Shown: piece after piece, positions 1 through 9,736 of the stretch
Position numbering within the stretch: the stretch's first letter is position 1
Layout of the letters: every line of letters begins with the position of its first letter
Notes under the pieces: model-generated
Told to the model about the DNA's origin: nothing
The model's database searches: none
What the model saw: only the letters and a program-made list of their open reading frames with translations
From: Caminibacter pacificus
Lineage (GTDB): Bacteria > Campylobacterota > Campylobacteria > Campylobacterales > Nautiliaceae
Direction: 5' to 3'
Assembly (NCBI RefSeq): GCF_003752135.1
Contig: NZ_RJVK01000002.1
Location: forward strand, 426,915 to 490,914
Length of the DNA stretch: 64,000 bases
Made by a program: the position numbers and the translations under genes

Positions 1-1316
1 TTTGTGTTCGGCAATATGGCCACAAACTCTTCTCCCCCGAATCTACCTATCAAATCGACATCCCTTGCGTATCTTCTAAACAAAAGACCGAGCGATTTTA
101 GCACCACATCCCCGGCATCGTGTCCGTAGGTGTCGTTGATATTTTTAAAATGATCGATATCGAAAAATACAAGAGAATAATTCGTTCCGTATCTTTTATA
201 GCTGCTCTCTTGCCTGTTTAGCTCTTCCATTACCGCCTTTTTATTGGCAATATTGGTTAAAAAGTCCGTTTTCACTTCTTGGGAGAGTTTTTTTACTTTT
301 TTCTCAAGCATTCTGATTTTAGCTTTTAGGCTTTCAATCTCTTCATCTTCTTTTCTCATCTCTTCTTGAAACTCGTCAAGCTCTTTATCAAGAGAGATAG
401 CAATTCTTAAAAGCTTTTCTTTTATACTTTCAAAATCTTCTCCCTCATGTCTCCAATTTTGAAGTTCAACCCTAATATCTTTAATCTCTTGAGAAGAGTC
501 TCCGGTTTTTTGAAGTACTCTTAATATTTTAATAGACAACCTTTCCGCAATCTGGTCCAAATCTTTTAGTTTTCTTTTCAATTCTTCTTTATCGAGTTTT
601 ATTCTTTTGTTCGTCAGAATTCTCAAATCCTCCGCAAAAGCGGGAGTTAATATAATGCTTGAATCTTCTTTTAATTGTCTTTTTAAAGCCGCAATCTCAT
701 CATCCATAAAAGGTGCGTAGCTTGGTGTGAGTGTGTAGATTATACTATCCACAAGATGAGATAAATCCGGACCTTCTTCGACTATTTTTATCAATGCTTC
801 TATAACCTCAAGAGCGTCCTCACTCCTAACTCCTGCAATCGCAGCACCTCGTCTAACTATCGAAGCGTCAAATCCGTCCAAAAATTCAATCCACTCGCTT
901 CTTAGCTTCTCCCATTCTTCTTTTTCCATATACGGCTTAATAAAATCCAAATGTTTCATAGCTATTTTTTTTGATTTGACAATAGGAAGCACGGCAATGA
1001 CGTCAAGCGCTCTTTTTGTATAGATAAAAAGCTGTTCGATATTCTCTTTTTCTTTGCTTACATCTTCTCGATTGAGATAATTTATCAAAAACACGACAAG
1101 TTCGTCTAAATTTTTAATATTGTAATTTTTAGCTATCGCTTTATATTTACTATCAAGCTTAGAGAGAAAATAAGAAACTTTATTACAATCTTCTACAATC
1201 ACTCCGTATTGCTTTGCATATTTACAAAATATTTCTTGATATTCGTCAGGCGTAAATACGTATCCTCTGTTTTTGAAATGATTTAGGGCTTTTTTTGCTA
1301 TCTCTTTTATTGTCAT
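1..1316 (-). CDS. Diguanylate cyclase (GGDEF protein), C-terminus cut by window edge
   Basis: About 438 codons are visible. The last part is a GGDEF domain with the active-site motif GGEEF at residues 427-431 and an RxxD inhibitory site (RDVD, 418-421), so it should make c-di-GMP and be subject to product inhibition. The N-terminal 260 residues are helical with no recognised sensor domain; a long charged, probably coiled-coil segment precedes the cyclase domain. No membrane segment is seen, so it is probably cytoplasmic. The ATG at 1316 overlaps the lptE stop codon by 4 bases (ATGA), suggesting translational coupling at the end of the leuS-lptE operon. The C-terminus lies outside the window. 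Confidence 0.9.
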   Translation of the reverse strand, partial: MTIKEIAKKALNHFKNRGYVFTPDEYQEIFCKYAKQYGVIVEDCNKVSYFLSKLDSKYKAIAKNYNIKNLDELVVFLINYLNREDVSKEKENIEQLFIYTKRALDVIAVLPIVKSKKIAMKHLDFIKPYMEKEEWEKLRSEWIEFLDGFDASIVRRGAAIAGVRSEDALEVIEALIKIVEEGPDLSHLVDSIIYTLTPSYAPFMDDEIAALKRQLKEDSSIILTPAFAEDLRILTNKRIKLDKEELKRKLKDLDQIAERLSIKILRVLQKTGDSSQEIKDIRVELQNWRHEGEDFESIKEKLLRIAISLDKELDEFQEEMRKEDEEIESLKAKIRMLEKKVKKLSQEVKTDFLTNIANKKAVMEELNRQESSYKRYGTNYSLVFFDIDHFKNINDTYGHDAGDVVLKSLGLLFRRYARDVDLIGRFGGEEFVAILPNT

Positions 1317-1807
1317 TGCTCGGCTCCGTCTTTTGTTATTTTTGCAAAAAGTCTATTTAGGGCGTTTATACTCGCTTTTTTATAGGCATCAAGTTTTATC
1401 TGGTCGGTCAAGACGCTTTGGGGTGCTACGTTAAAATCGTAAGTTCCCGTAACGGTATAGTTTCTGATTTTTCCGCTCTTATCTTTAAGAGTCACTTTCA
1501 AAACCACCTTACTTCTATAAAGAATCGGATATCCGTTTTCGTCATAATCAAGCGGTATTAAAGATGAAGCGCTCGGGTTTACCTCAAGCGTAGTATCACA
1601 ACCGCTAAAACAGAGATTTTTATCAAAAACCGTATATATCGCGTCTCTTACCGCATCCGTTAAGAAAATAGTTTCTCTTGGATTCTTAGGGTCAATCACT
1701 ACTTTTGCATTTATATTATCGCCCAAAATCTTATTTTGGTAAAGCGTACTTGGTTTATATCCGCATCCGATAAGAAAAAAAAGAAGAAAAACGGAGAATT
1801 TTTTCAA
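1313..1807 (-). CDS. lptE: LptE-like LPS-assembly outer-membrane lipoprotein
   Basis: A 164-residue protein with a type II signal peptide: basic start, hydrophobic core, and a lipobox ending at Cys15 (FLIGC). The mature part is a small beta-rich domain as in LptE, the lipoprotein plug of the LptD translocon that inserts lipopolysaccharide into the outer membrane. The assignment rests on signal, size and position: in Campylobacter an lptE-like gene follows leuS. It starts 2 bases after the leuS stop and overlaps the downstream cyclase gene. Sequence conservation in LptE is weak, so the family call is moderate. Confidence 0.65.
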   Translation of the reverse strand: MKKFSVFLLFFLIGCGYKPSTLYQNKILGDNINAKVVIDPKNPRETIFLTDAVRDAIYTVFDKNLCFSGCDTTLEVNPSASSLIPLDYDENGYPILYRSKVVLKVTLKDKSGKIRNYTVTGTYDFNVAPQSVLTDQIKLDAYKKASINALNRLFAKITKDGAEQ

Positions 1808-1809
1808 AT

Positions 1810-4266
1810 TTATCCCTTAACTACGATATTTATAATTCTTCCCGGAACAAAAATCTCTTTTACTATCTCTTTACCTTCAATCTGTTTTGCGACCGCTTCT
1901 TTTGCGATTTTCAAAACTTCCTCTTTATTCGCATCAGCAGGTACGCTGATTTCGGCTCTTTTTTTACCGTTAACTTGCACAGGGTAGTTGATTTCGTCTT
2001 TTTTCAAAGCTTCTTCGTCTATTTTTATAGGCTTGAAGTTTTCTCTGTTAAATAACTCTTCGCTAATTTCGCTTGTAATATGAGGAATAATCGGCTCAAG
2101 CACGTTCATCAAAATCCAATACCCTTCCGTATAAATATCTTTGTTGTCGATTTTATTTAGAGCGTTCAGAGCTTCCATGGCACTTGCGATAAGAGTATTA
2201 AAAGCAAACGTTTTTTCATACGTATCTTTACTTCTTTTTAGCGTTTCATATACTTTTCTTCTCGCTTCTTTTTCCTCTTTTGTAAGTTTTGAAATATCGA
2301 TTTGAGGAATTTTATCAGTTTTATAACACTTGCTTGCGTTTTGATATAGTCTGTTTAAGAATCTGTAAGCACCCTCGACTCCGCTATCACTCCATTCGAG
2401 TTCTTGTTCAGGAGGCGCGGCAAATAAAATAAATAATCTTGCCGTATCGGCTCCGTATTTTGCGACAATCTCATCAGGGTCTACCACGTTTCCTTTACTT
2501 TTACTCATTTTGCTTCCGTCTTTAAGCACCATACCTTGAGTTAGCAATCTTGCAAAAGGCTCATCCACACTCACATACCCGAGGTCTCTTAAAGCTTTTG
2601 TGAAAAATCTCGCATAAAGAAGATGTAAAATAGCATGCTCGATTCCACCGATATATTGGTCTACCGGCATCCAATATTTTTCGTCTTCTTTTCTAAACGG
2701 CACGTCTTTATATTTATGAAAATCGCTTACATATCTGAATTGATACCAGCTACTTTGAACGAAAGTATCCATAGTATCGGTCTCTCTCTCAGCCTCAGCG
2801 CCGCAAACCGGACAAGTCGTTTTTTTCCATGTAGGATGCATTTCAAGCGGATTACCGCTACCCGTAATTTCTACGTCTTCAGGAAGTGTAACAGGTAAGT
2901 TTTCTATTTTTTCAGGTACGATTCCGCATTTAGGACATTTAATAAACGGCAAAGGAGCACCCCAATATCTTTGGCGGCTGATTCCCCAATCTCTAAGTCT
3001 ATAATTCGTCACTTTTTTACCGATACCGAGTTCTTCGAATTTTTTCATTATGGCTTCTTTTGCCTCTTCGCTTCTCATTCCGGTAAATTCACCGCTATTG
3101 ATTAAAATACCCGGCTCCGTATAAGCTTTAGTTTTATCAAGCTCTCCGTTTTCAGGTTTAATCACCCACTTAATAGGCAGATTGAATTTAGTAGCGAACT
3201 CAAAATCTCTCTCATCATGTGCTGGTACCGCCATAACCGCACCGCTTCCATAATCCATAAGTACGAAATTCGCCATCCATACCGGTACTTTTTCACCCGT
3301 AAGCGGATGAATAACGTCTATTCCCAAATAAACTCCGTCTTTTTCCATAGCTTGGCGCTCTTTTGGAAGAATAGAGCGTATTTGTCTCACTTTTTTCTCG
3401 GTTTCTTCATCAAAAAGTTTATTTTCAAGCATATAATCGATAATCGGATGTTCAGGCGCAAGAGCCGAATATGTAACTCCGTAAATAGTATCAGGACGAG
3501 TTGTGAATACTTCATATCCGTCGAATTTTTCATTTAATTTTTTGCGACTTTCGTCTGAAAGGTTAAATTTAAATTTAAGCCCGGTAGATTTTCCAATCCA
3601 ATTTTTTTGCATTGTAAGTACTTTTTCAGGCCAGCCGTCTTTTATTTTTTCCATATCGTTTAGAAGTTCTTCGGCATATTTCGTAATTTTTATATACCAG
3701 CCCGGAAGTTCTTTAATCTCTATAGGATTGTCACATCTCCAACAACATCCGTCGATTACCTGTTCGTTTGCAAGTACGGTATGACAAGTCTCGCACCAAT
3801 TCACTTTTTGAGTACGTCTCTCTAGCAAGCCGTTTTCATACATTTTTATAATAAACTCTTGCTCCCATCTGGTGTATTCGGGGTCGCTTGTCGCAAATTC
3901 GCGTGTTTTTGAAAAAGAAAGTCCCAAGCGGTTAAGCTCTTTTCTCATATAATCGATATTTTCATAAGTCCATTTTTTAGGATGAACGCCGTGTTTAATA
4001 GCGGCGTTTTCAGCAGGCATACCGAAACTATCCCAACCAATCGGATGTAAAACGTTGTATCCTTCTTTTCTGTAATATCTCGCAAGAGCATCCCCGATAG
4101 TATAGTTTCTCACATGCCCCATATGAATTCTTCCGCTCGGATACGGAAACATAGATAAAATATATTTTTTCGGTAATGTTTTATCTTCTTTTGGCTCGAA
4201 CGCCTTTTCTTTATCCCACGTATCTTGCCACTTTACTTCAATTTCAGCCGGTTTATATTCTCTCAT
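1810..4266 (-). CDS. leuS: Leucyl-tRNA synthetase
   Basis: An 818-residue class Ia aminoacyl-tRNA synthetase that charges tRNA-Leu. The HIGH signature is HMGH at residues 48-51 and the KMSKS loop reads MSKSKGN. The inserted CP1 editing domain carries the expected TTRPDT threonine-rich motif, and paired CxxC motifs suggest a zinc module. The start is placed at ATG 4266, 5-6 bases after a good AAAGGAG, rather than at the in-frame TTG just upstream. Full family length. Cotranscribed with secF upstream and lptE downstream. Confidence 0.98.
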   Translation of the reverse strand: MREYKPAEIEVKWQDTWDKEKAFEPKEDKTLPKKYILSMFPYPSGRIHMGHVRNYTIGDALARYYRKEGYNVLHPIGWDSFGMPAENAAIKHGVHPKKWTYENIDYMRKELNRLGLSFSKTREFATSDPEYTRWEQEFIIKMYENGLLERRTQKVNWCETCHTVLANEQVIDGCCWRCDNPIEIKELPGWYIKITKYAEELLNDMEKIKDGWPEKVLTMQKNWIGKSTGLKFKFNLSDESRKKLNEKFDGYEVFTTRPDTIYGVTYSALAPEHPIIDYMLENKLFDEETEKKVRQIRSILPKERQAMEKDGVYLGIDVIHPLTGEKVPVWMANFVLMDYGSGAVMAVPAHDERDFEFATKFNLPIKWVIKPENGELDKTKAYTEPGILINSGEFTGMRSEEAKEAIMKKFEELGIGKKVTNYRLRDWGISRQRYWGAPLPFIKCPKCGIVPEKIENLPVTLPEDVEITGSGNPLEMHPTWKKTTCPVCGAEAERETDTMDTFVQSSWYQFRYVSDFHKYKDVPFRKEDEKYWMPVDQYIGGIEHAILHLLYARFFTKALRDLGYVSVDEPFARLLTQGMVLKDGSKMSKSKGNVVDPDEIVAKYGADTARLFILFAAPPEQELEWSDSGVEGAYRFLNRLYQNASKCYKTDKIPQIDISKLTKEEKEARRKVYETLKRSKDTYEKTFAFNTLIASAMEALNALNKIDNKDIYTEGYWILMNVLEPIIPHITSEISEELFNRENFKPIKIDEEALKKDEINYPVQVNGKKRAEISVPADANKEEVLKIAKEAVAKQIEGKEIVKEIFVPGRIINIVVKG

Positions 4267-4276
4267 CAACTCTCCT

Positions 4277-4618
4277 TTAATCCCACGCGTCTTTTGATTT
4301 TGCTATTTCTATAAAACTTAAAATAATCGTTACTATATTCGCTATCAAAGCACCGATTGCCATCGCATAAGCCGCCGGTAAATCGTTTTTAATCTCAAGA
4401 TAAATAAACGCCGGTATAAGGTGTAAATCCGCAACCAAACTCGCCGCAAAAAGTTCGGCGGCAACGATATTTCTGATACCGATTTTTAAAATAGTCGAAA
4501 TAAGATTCAAACTCAAAGCTATAAAAAGCGCTACTTTATTGTGATCGTATAAAAACCCCGCAACACTCGTCAAACTCATAAGCTGGAAAAAGACGTATAT
4601 TACTTTTCCCCAATCCAT
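4277..4618 (-). CDS. Small conserved integral membrane protein (DUF6394-like)
   Basis: A 113-residue, almost entirely hydrophobic protein with about four membrane-spanning segments and a short charged C-terminus (KSKDAWD). No catalytic motif is visible. It sits between secF and leuS, where Campylobacterota carry a similar small membrane protein that I believe is annotated DUF6394; the family label is from memory and position. Its place in the sec operon hints at an envelope role, but nothing in the sequence shows a function. Confidence 0.75.
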   Translation of the reverse strand: MDWGKVIYVFFQLMSLTSVAGFLYDHNKVALFIALSLNLISTILKIGIRNIVAAELFAASLVADLHLIPAFIYLEIKNDLPAAYAMAIGALIANIVTIILSFIEIAKSKDAWD

Positions 4619-4635
4619 TTTTACCTCCTTTTAGG

Positions 4636-5607
4636 CTATACGACACCGCCTTCGTACATTTTTCTCATTTTTTCTTTTTCTCTTTTTCTTTTTTCGATTT
4701 CCATAAGTCTTTTTCTATAATCGTCAATTCTAAATCCAAGCCAGATTAAAAGAGGCGAAGCGATGAAAATTGACGAATAAGTACCTACGATTATACCTAC
4801 GAGCAATGTAAAACTAAACGGCTTGATAATCTCTCCACCGAAAAGATATAAAGTCAATACGACAAAGAAAGTCGTAAGTGAAGTTAAAACCGTTCTGCTA
4901 AGAGTTTTGGAAATAGCGTCGTTAATAAGTGTCGCTAAGTCTCTAATGCTCGATTCTCTTACTTGCTCTCTGATTCTATCGAATACGACGATAGTATCGT
5001 TTAGAGAATATCCCATAAGAGTCAACACAGCCGCCAACACATCAAGATTCACTTCAATATGAAAAAAGCTCACAGCTCCAAGAGATATGATAGTATCGTG
5101 CATCAACGCAAGCACCGAAGCTACGGCAAATCGCCACTCAAATCTAACTGCTACGTATATCAAAATACCCACTATCGCAAATACTAAGGCTTTTAGTCCT
5201 TTTTCTTTTAGTTCGTTCCCTACTTTAGCACCAACGATATCGACTCTCCTGATATCGACATTTCCAAGAGGTGAAAGAAGTTTTTTTACTTCCGCTCCGA
5301 GAGACTTTTGAACGTCTCCGCTTACTTGGTCCACATTTAAACGAATCAAAATTTCATTAGGTGAGCCGAAAGTCGTAATATTGGCACCTTTAAATTCTTT
5401 ACTGATAAGTTTTCTAACTTCCGAAATAGGTACCGGTTTATCAAATCTCACCTGTATTTCAATACCGCCTCTAAAATCGATACCCCAGTTAAAACCTTTT
5501 GTAAAAATAGAAAAAAGGCTTAAAAATATAAGTATCAGCGATATAGAAACGAACAGGTTTCTTTTGCTCATAAAGTCATAAACTTTGTTTTGTGAAAAAA
5601 GTTCCAT
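4636..5607 (-). CDS. secF: Protein-export membrane protein SecF
   Basis: A 323-residue RND-type protein of the SecDF complex, which uses the proton motive force to help SecYEG translocate proteins. It has one N-terminal membrane helix followed by the FRGG motif, a periplasmic domain, and a C-terminal block of five helices containing the family signature around GYSLNDTIVVFDRIRE. The charged C-terminal tail is rich in Lys, Arg and Glu. It follows secD with only one base between them. Confidence 0.97.
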   Translation of the reverse strand: MELFSQNKVYDFMSKRNLFVSISLILIFLSLFSIFTKGFNWGIDFRGGIEIQVRFDKPVPISEVRKLISKEFKGANITTFGSPNEILIRLNVDQVSGDVQKSLGAEVKKLLSPLGNVDIRRVDIVGAKVGNELKEKGLKALVFAIVGILIYVAVRFEWRFAVASVLALMHDTIISLGAVSFFHIEVNLDVLAAVLTLMGYSLNDTIVVFDRIREQVRESSIRDLATLINDAISKTLSRTVLTSLTTFFVVLTLYLFGGEIIKPFSFTLLVGIIVGTYSSIFIASPLLIWLGFRIDDYRKRLMEIEKRKREKEKMRKMYEGGVV

Positions 5608-5608
5608 A

Positions 5609-7165
5609 TTAAGCCTTCATTCCGAAATGTTTTGGTGTGATTTTTTTACCGCTTGCAAGCAGATATTCCCAAATTCCGTGCGTTCCTAAAATTGCCGTTA
5701 GCATACTTGCCAAAATACCGATAGCCATAGTAATAGCAAAACCTTTAATCGTTCCGGTACCGTATGCAAAAAGTGCTATTGCGGCAATCAAAGTCGTAAT
5801 GTTCGCATCCAAAATCGCACTCATAGCGTTTTTATATCCGCCCTCAATCGCCGCTTTTATTGGTTTTCCGGCGCGTATGAGCTCTCTTATACGTTCGTTA
5901 ATAATTACGTTGGCATCCACGGCCATACCGACGGTTAAAACGATACCCGCCATTCCCGGAAGCGTTAATGTAGCTCCGAAAATCGCCATAATAGCGATAA
6001 TCAAAAATAGGTTCGTAACAAGCGCGATATCCGCAATAATCCCGGCAAGTCCATAGTACCAAGCCATAAAAATTACTACAATAACAAATCCGCTGATAAG
6101 CGCTATCATAGATTGTCTGATACTATCCGCACCAAGACTCGCCCCAACACTTCTTTGTTCCAACAACACTACAGGAGCCGGCAAAGACCCGCTTCTTAGA
6201 GCAATAGCAAGTACGTGAGCTTCTTCAGGACTTCCTACGGTAATCTGACCGCTACCTCCACCGATTCTCTCTTGAATAGTAGGAGCCGAATATACTTTGT
6301 TATCAACTACTATTGCAAGTCTTTTTCCTACGTTTTTACCCGTAACGTCTCCGAAAATCTGAGCTCCTTGAGAGTTTAACGTAAAGAAAATAGCCGGTTG
6401 ATTGGTTTTTTGAGTAAATCCTACCGTTGCGTCCGTAATCATACTCCCGTCAAGTACCGGAGGAGTTTTCAAAAGCCACATTCTTTTCGGATTGTTTTTA
6501 TCTGGCAATAATATATCCCCGTATTTTTTAGCTTCCGCAGGAGTTGTGGCTCTATGTTCTTCATCCACCAAATAAAGCTCCAAATGAGCCGCGGTTGAGA
6601 TAAGTTTTTTAACGTTTTCTTTCTCTTTTTGAGTCTTAATTCCCGGAAGCTCGACAACTATCTTATCTTTACCTTGTCTTGTAACACTCGGTTCAGCAAG
6701 CCCGAACGCGTCAAGTCTGCTTCTGATTGTCTGTACGGCAATTTTAACTGCGTTTTCTTTTGTTCTTTGGATTTCTTGAGGAGTTAAAGAAATCGTATAA
6801 TAAACGCTTCCGTTTTTAACTTGTTTTTGAACTTTGATACCTTTTATGTTTTTAAGCTCTTCGTCCATTTTTTTCATATCGTCTTTGTCTATAAGCTCGA
6901 AAGTGATTTTATCTCCGTGGATTTTGAGGTTATCTATAAAAAGCTCTTTTTTTTGACTGATGTATTTAATTGTAGATGCAATTGTTTTGATTTGGTTTTT
7001 TATCGCTTCATCAGTCTTAACACCTAAAACTAAATACATTCCGCCTTGTAAATCAAGACCCAAATTAACACGAGGCTGTTTTCCGATAAAAGAAGGTATC
7101 GTAAAAGCTATACCAAAAAGGGTAGCAAGAAGAAAAATTACAAGTCTGTAATTAAGCTTTTTCAT
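5609..7165 (-). CDS. secD: Protein-export membrane protein SecD
   Basis: A 518-residue partner of SecF. An N-terminal helix precedes the GLDLQGG motif, then a large periplasmic region (P1 head and base), then six helices with the conserved AVDANVIINERIRE motif. The ATG at 7165 is preferred to an in-frame TTG two codons upstream. It overlaps the 3' end of yajC by 14 bases, so the two are probably coupled in translation. Confidence 0.97.
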   Translation of the reverse strand: MKKLNYRLVIFLLATLFGIAFTIPSFIGKQPRVNLGLDLQGGMYLVLGVKTDEAIKNQIKTIASTIKYISQKKELFIDNLKIHGDKITFELIDKDDMKKMDEELKNIKGIKVQKQVKNGSVYYTISLTPQEIQRTKENAVKIAVQTIRSRLDAFGLAEPSVTRQGKDKIVVELPGIKTQKEKENVKKLISTAAHLELYLVDEEHRATTPAEAKKYGDILLPDKNNPKRMWLLKTPPVLDGSMITDATVGFTQKTNQPAIFFTLNSQGAQIFGDVTGKNVGKRLAIVVDNKVYSAPTIQERIGGGSGQITVGSPEEAHVLAIALRSGSLPAPVVLLEQRSVGASLGADSIRQSMIALISGFVIVVIFMAWYYGLAGIIADIALVTNLFLIIAIMAIFGATLTLPGMAGIVLTVGMAVDANVIINERIRELIRAGKPIKAAIEGGYKNAMSAILDANITTLIAAIALFAYGTGTIKGFAITMAIGILASMLTAILGTHGIWEYLLASGKKITPKHFGMKA

Positions 7166-7463
7166 CGTCAAGCTTTCTTGCCACCGCCGCTTTATCGATT
7201 TTTACTTCAACGTTATCCGCAATTTTAGCTTTGATAAAGTCTTGTTCGTTTTTTACAACTTCAGCAATAATTCCGCCTGTAGTAACGATTTTGTCACCTT
7301 TTTTTAGGCTCTCCACCATCTCTTTATGTTTTTTTGCCTGTCTTTGTTGTGGTAAAATAACAAGAAAATAAAAAATGGCAAATAAAATAATAAGAGGTAA
7401 TAATGATGCAAGTAAACTCGGTTGATTCGCACCAGCTTCCCCAGCAGCGTATAGAAAATTCAT
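7152..7463 (-). CDS. yajC: Sec translocase accessory protein YajC
   Basis: A 103-residue single-span membrane protein. One helix (about residues 19-37) is followed by the YajC signature LPQQRQAKKHKEM and a small cytoplasmic domain with KGDKIVTTGG. YajC associates with SecDF. It is the first gene of the yajC-secD-secF-leuS-lptE run. Its 5' end is antisense to the proposed 5' end of lnt; see the lnt entry. Confidence 0.96.
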   Translation of the reverse strand: MNFLYAAGEAGANQPSLLASLLPLIILFAIFYFLVILPQQRQAKKHKEMVESLKKGDKIVTTGGIIAEVVKNEQDFIKAKIADNVEVKIDKAAVARKLDDEKA

Positions 7464-8701
7464 GTAAGTCCTTTTTTAAGCGATATTTTAACACAAAATC
7501 ATTAATTACTGCAATTCTTTTCTCCGCACCCCTATATCTCTCGAGTTTTGGAGAAAATTTCTTTTTGCAATTAATAATCAGCATTATAAGCATTGTAGCA
7601 ATATATAGTTTTTTGAATATTAAACAAAGCTATTTTCAAACCGGTTTTTTTATAGGAATTTTTTGGTTTTGGTGGGTCGGACTTAGCTTTAGATACTACG
7701 ATTTGACATGGATGATTCCTATAATAATTTTAGGACTCGGTATCGGTTACGGACTCATATTTTGGGGAATTGACAAAATTTTTAATATTTTTAAGTTTAA
7801 AATTTTAAATTTCGAAATTTCTAAAATACTTTGGGGAGTTTTTTTGATTTTCGGATTCGATTATTTAAGACCTTTTACGTTTGATTGGCTAAAACCGGAA
7901 GTCCTCCTTGCAAATTCGTTTTTTACTCCATATAAAACAACTCTTGGCTTAATCGTTTTATCGGCGTTTTTTTTCAAAGCAAAACGCCCGGGGTTTATAC
8001 TTTTGCTTTTAATTGCCCTGATTTTACCCAAACCCTCGTTAACTCTCCCTCCTTTAAAAATAAAACTCGTTACAACTTATGTACCACAAGATAAAAAATG
8101 GCTGCCCTCATACATCCCAAAAGAGATAAAAGACAATTTCAAATATATTAACGACGCGATAAAAGAACACTACGACGTAGTGGTTCTGCCTGAATCCGCT
8201 TTTCCTCTGTTTTTAAACACAAACGAAAAACTGATGCAAAAACTTATAAACTTATCTCAAAAAATCACAATCATCACGGGAGCGCTTCACCTAAAAAACC
8301 AAAAATACTACAACTCCACTTATGTTTTTGAAAATAAAAAAGTAACAATCCTCGACAAACACGTTTTAGTTCCTTTTGGAGAGTATATTCCTCTTCCGTT
8401 TTTTCAAGAAGAGATTAATAAAATCTTTTTCAGAGGTGCGAGCGATTACAAAACAAGCTCACATTTCGGAATTTTCACTATCAAAAAGATAAAATTCATA
8501 AACGCAATATGTTACGAAGCCACAATTGAAGATTTGTATAAACTAAACCCGAAATATATAATAGCCCTAAGCAATGATGCGTGGTTTATGCCATCAATTC
8601 AGCCCGTTTTGCAAAAACTTTTGATAAAAACGTATGCATATAAATTCAAAAAAGTAGTTTTTCACTCTATCAACGGATATCAAAGCTATGTAGTAAAATA
8701 G
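7403..8701 (+). CDS. lnt: Apolipoprotein N-acyltransferase
   Basis: An inner-membrane enzyme that adds the third acyl chain to lipoproteins. About six N-terminal helices are followed by a periplasmic nitrilase domain with the expected catalytic Glu (VLPESAFP), Lys (DKHVLVPFGE) and Cys (AICYEA). The start is uncertain. ATG 7403 has an AAGAGG upstream, but it makes the first 61 bases overlap the start of yajC on the other strand, and the first 30 residues look unlike a protein start. A non-ATG start nearer the first helix (around 7490) is possible. Lnt beside the Sec genes matches Campylobacter gene order. Confidence 0.93.
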   Translation: MMQVNSVDSHQLPQQRIENSCKSFFKRYFNTKSLITAILFSAPLYLSSFGENFFLQLIISIISIVAIYSFLNIKQSYFQTGFFIGIFWFWWVGLSFRYYDLTWMIPIIILGLGIGYGLIFWGIDKIFNIFKFKILNFEISKILWGVFLIFGFDYLRPFTFDWLKPEVLLANSFFTPYKTTLGLIVLSAFFFKAKRPGFILLLLIALILPKPSLTLPPLKIKLVTTYVPQDKKWLPSYIPKEIKDNFKYINDAIKEHYDVVVLPESAFPLFLNTNEKLMQKLINLSQKITIITGALHLKNQKYYNSTYVFENKKVTILDKHVLVPFGEYIPLPFFQEEINKIFFRGASDYKTSSHFGIFTIKKIKFINAICYEATIEDLYKLNPKYIIALSNDAWFMPSIQPVLQKLLIKTYAYKFKKVVFHSINGYQSYVVK

Positions 8702-8710
8702 GAGAGAAAA

Positions 8711-9331
8711 ATGAATATTTTCATATCCGCTAACAATACCGACCGGGGAAAAACATATTCGACCTTAAAACTTATAGAAAAATTTAGCAAACTCGGATAC
8801 AAAGTGGGAGTGATGAAACCGATAGAAACGGGAGTTAAGGATGTACCGCTTGATGGCAAAAAACTATTTGAAAAAGCAAAAGAATATAACCCTAACCTAA
8901 AATCTTTAAGTCTTGAAGATATCGTACCTATCAGACACTCTTTACCGGCAGCTCCGTATGTAAGCGGAGAAGTCGATTTTGAAAAAATAAAAAAATCATA
9001 CGAAAAAATAAAACCTCTATGCGATATTTTGCTAATAGAGGGAGCCGGAGGGATTTTGGTGCCTGTTTGCGAAAACTTTTATATGATGGATTTTTTAAAA
9101 TTTTTTAACGCAAAGCTTTTTTTGGTAATAGGCAGCAAACTTGGAATGATTAACGACTTTTTATTAAACAAATACTACTTAGAATCAAACAAAATCCCTT
9201 TTACTTGGGCTATAAACTTGTTTGACGAAAAAGAGTATTTCGAAATTTCACACCCGTTTTTGAAAATATTCAATCCTCTTTTTATTCAAAAAGATTTGGA
9301 TAAAATAGCAAAAAAACTTTTAGGAGATTAA
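8711..9331 (+). CDS. bioD: Dethiobiotin synthetase
   Basis: A 206-residue P-loop ATPase that forms the ureido ring of dethiobiotin in biotin synthesis. Family marks are MKPIETG, the IEGAGG motif and the overall length. The P-loop at residues 8-15 reads NNTDRGKT, where most BioD proteins have Gly first (GTDT-x-GKT type); GKT is kept. It lies 9 bases after lnt with a GGAGAG site and is followed directly by the thioesterase gene. No other biotin gene is in the window. Confidence 0.92.
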   Translation: MNIFISANNTDRGKTYSTLKLIEKFSKLGYKVGVMKPIETGVKDVPLDGKKLFEKAKEYNPNLKSLSLEDIVPIRHSLPAAPYVSGEVDFEKIKKSYEKIKPLCDILLIEGAGGILVPVCENFYMMDFLKFFNAKLFLVIGSKLGMINDFLLNKYYLESNKIPFTWAINLFDEKEYFEISHPFLKIFNPLFIQKDLDKIAKKLLGD

Positions 9332-9736
9332 ATGGAAAATATAGAATTAAAAACCCACCTCAAATTTAATCCGAAATTCGGAAGACTTGTAGAACTTAAC
9401 GAATCAAGCGCAAAAGTAATTCTCGAAACAACAGAAGATATGGCTGTTGATGAAGAAGGTTTGGTTCACGGAGGATTTACATTCGGTGCTGCCGATTTTT
9501 GTGCTATGGCTACGGTAAACGAACCTTACGTAGTTCTTGTAAAAGCGACGAATTGTGAATTTTTAGCTCCCGTAAAAGTCGGAGACACGGTTGAATTCGT
9601 CAGTGAAATATTAATGAAAGAAAAAAGAAAAGTCGAAGTTAAAGTCGTAGGGACTTTAAACGAGATTAAAGTATTCGAAGGGATTTTTAGTTGCGTGATT
9701 TTGGATAATCACGTACTAAAAAAGAAGAAAAAATAA
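9332..9736 (+). CDS. Hotdog-fold thioesterase, PaaI-like
   Basis: A 134-residue single hotdog domain. The HGGF turn (residues 46-49) leads into the central helix, with Asp55 as a candidate catalytic acid. These marks fit the PaaI/4HBT thioesterase superfamily, which hydrolyses acyl-CoA or acyl-ACP; the substrate cannot be told. It ends in a run of lysines. The start codon immediately follows the bioD stop, so the two are cotranscribed and may be coupled. It converges with the helicase gene. Confidence 0.82.
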   Translation: MENIELKTHLKFNPKFGRLVELNESSAKVILETTEDMAVDEEGLVHGGFTFGAADFCAMATVNEPYVVLVKATNCEFLAPVKVGDTVEFVSEILMKEKRKVEVKVVGTLNEIKVFEGIFSCVILDNHVLKKKKK

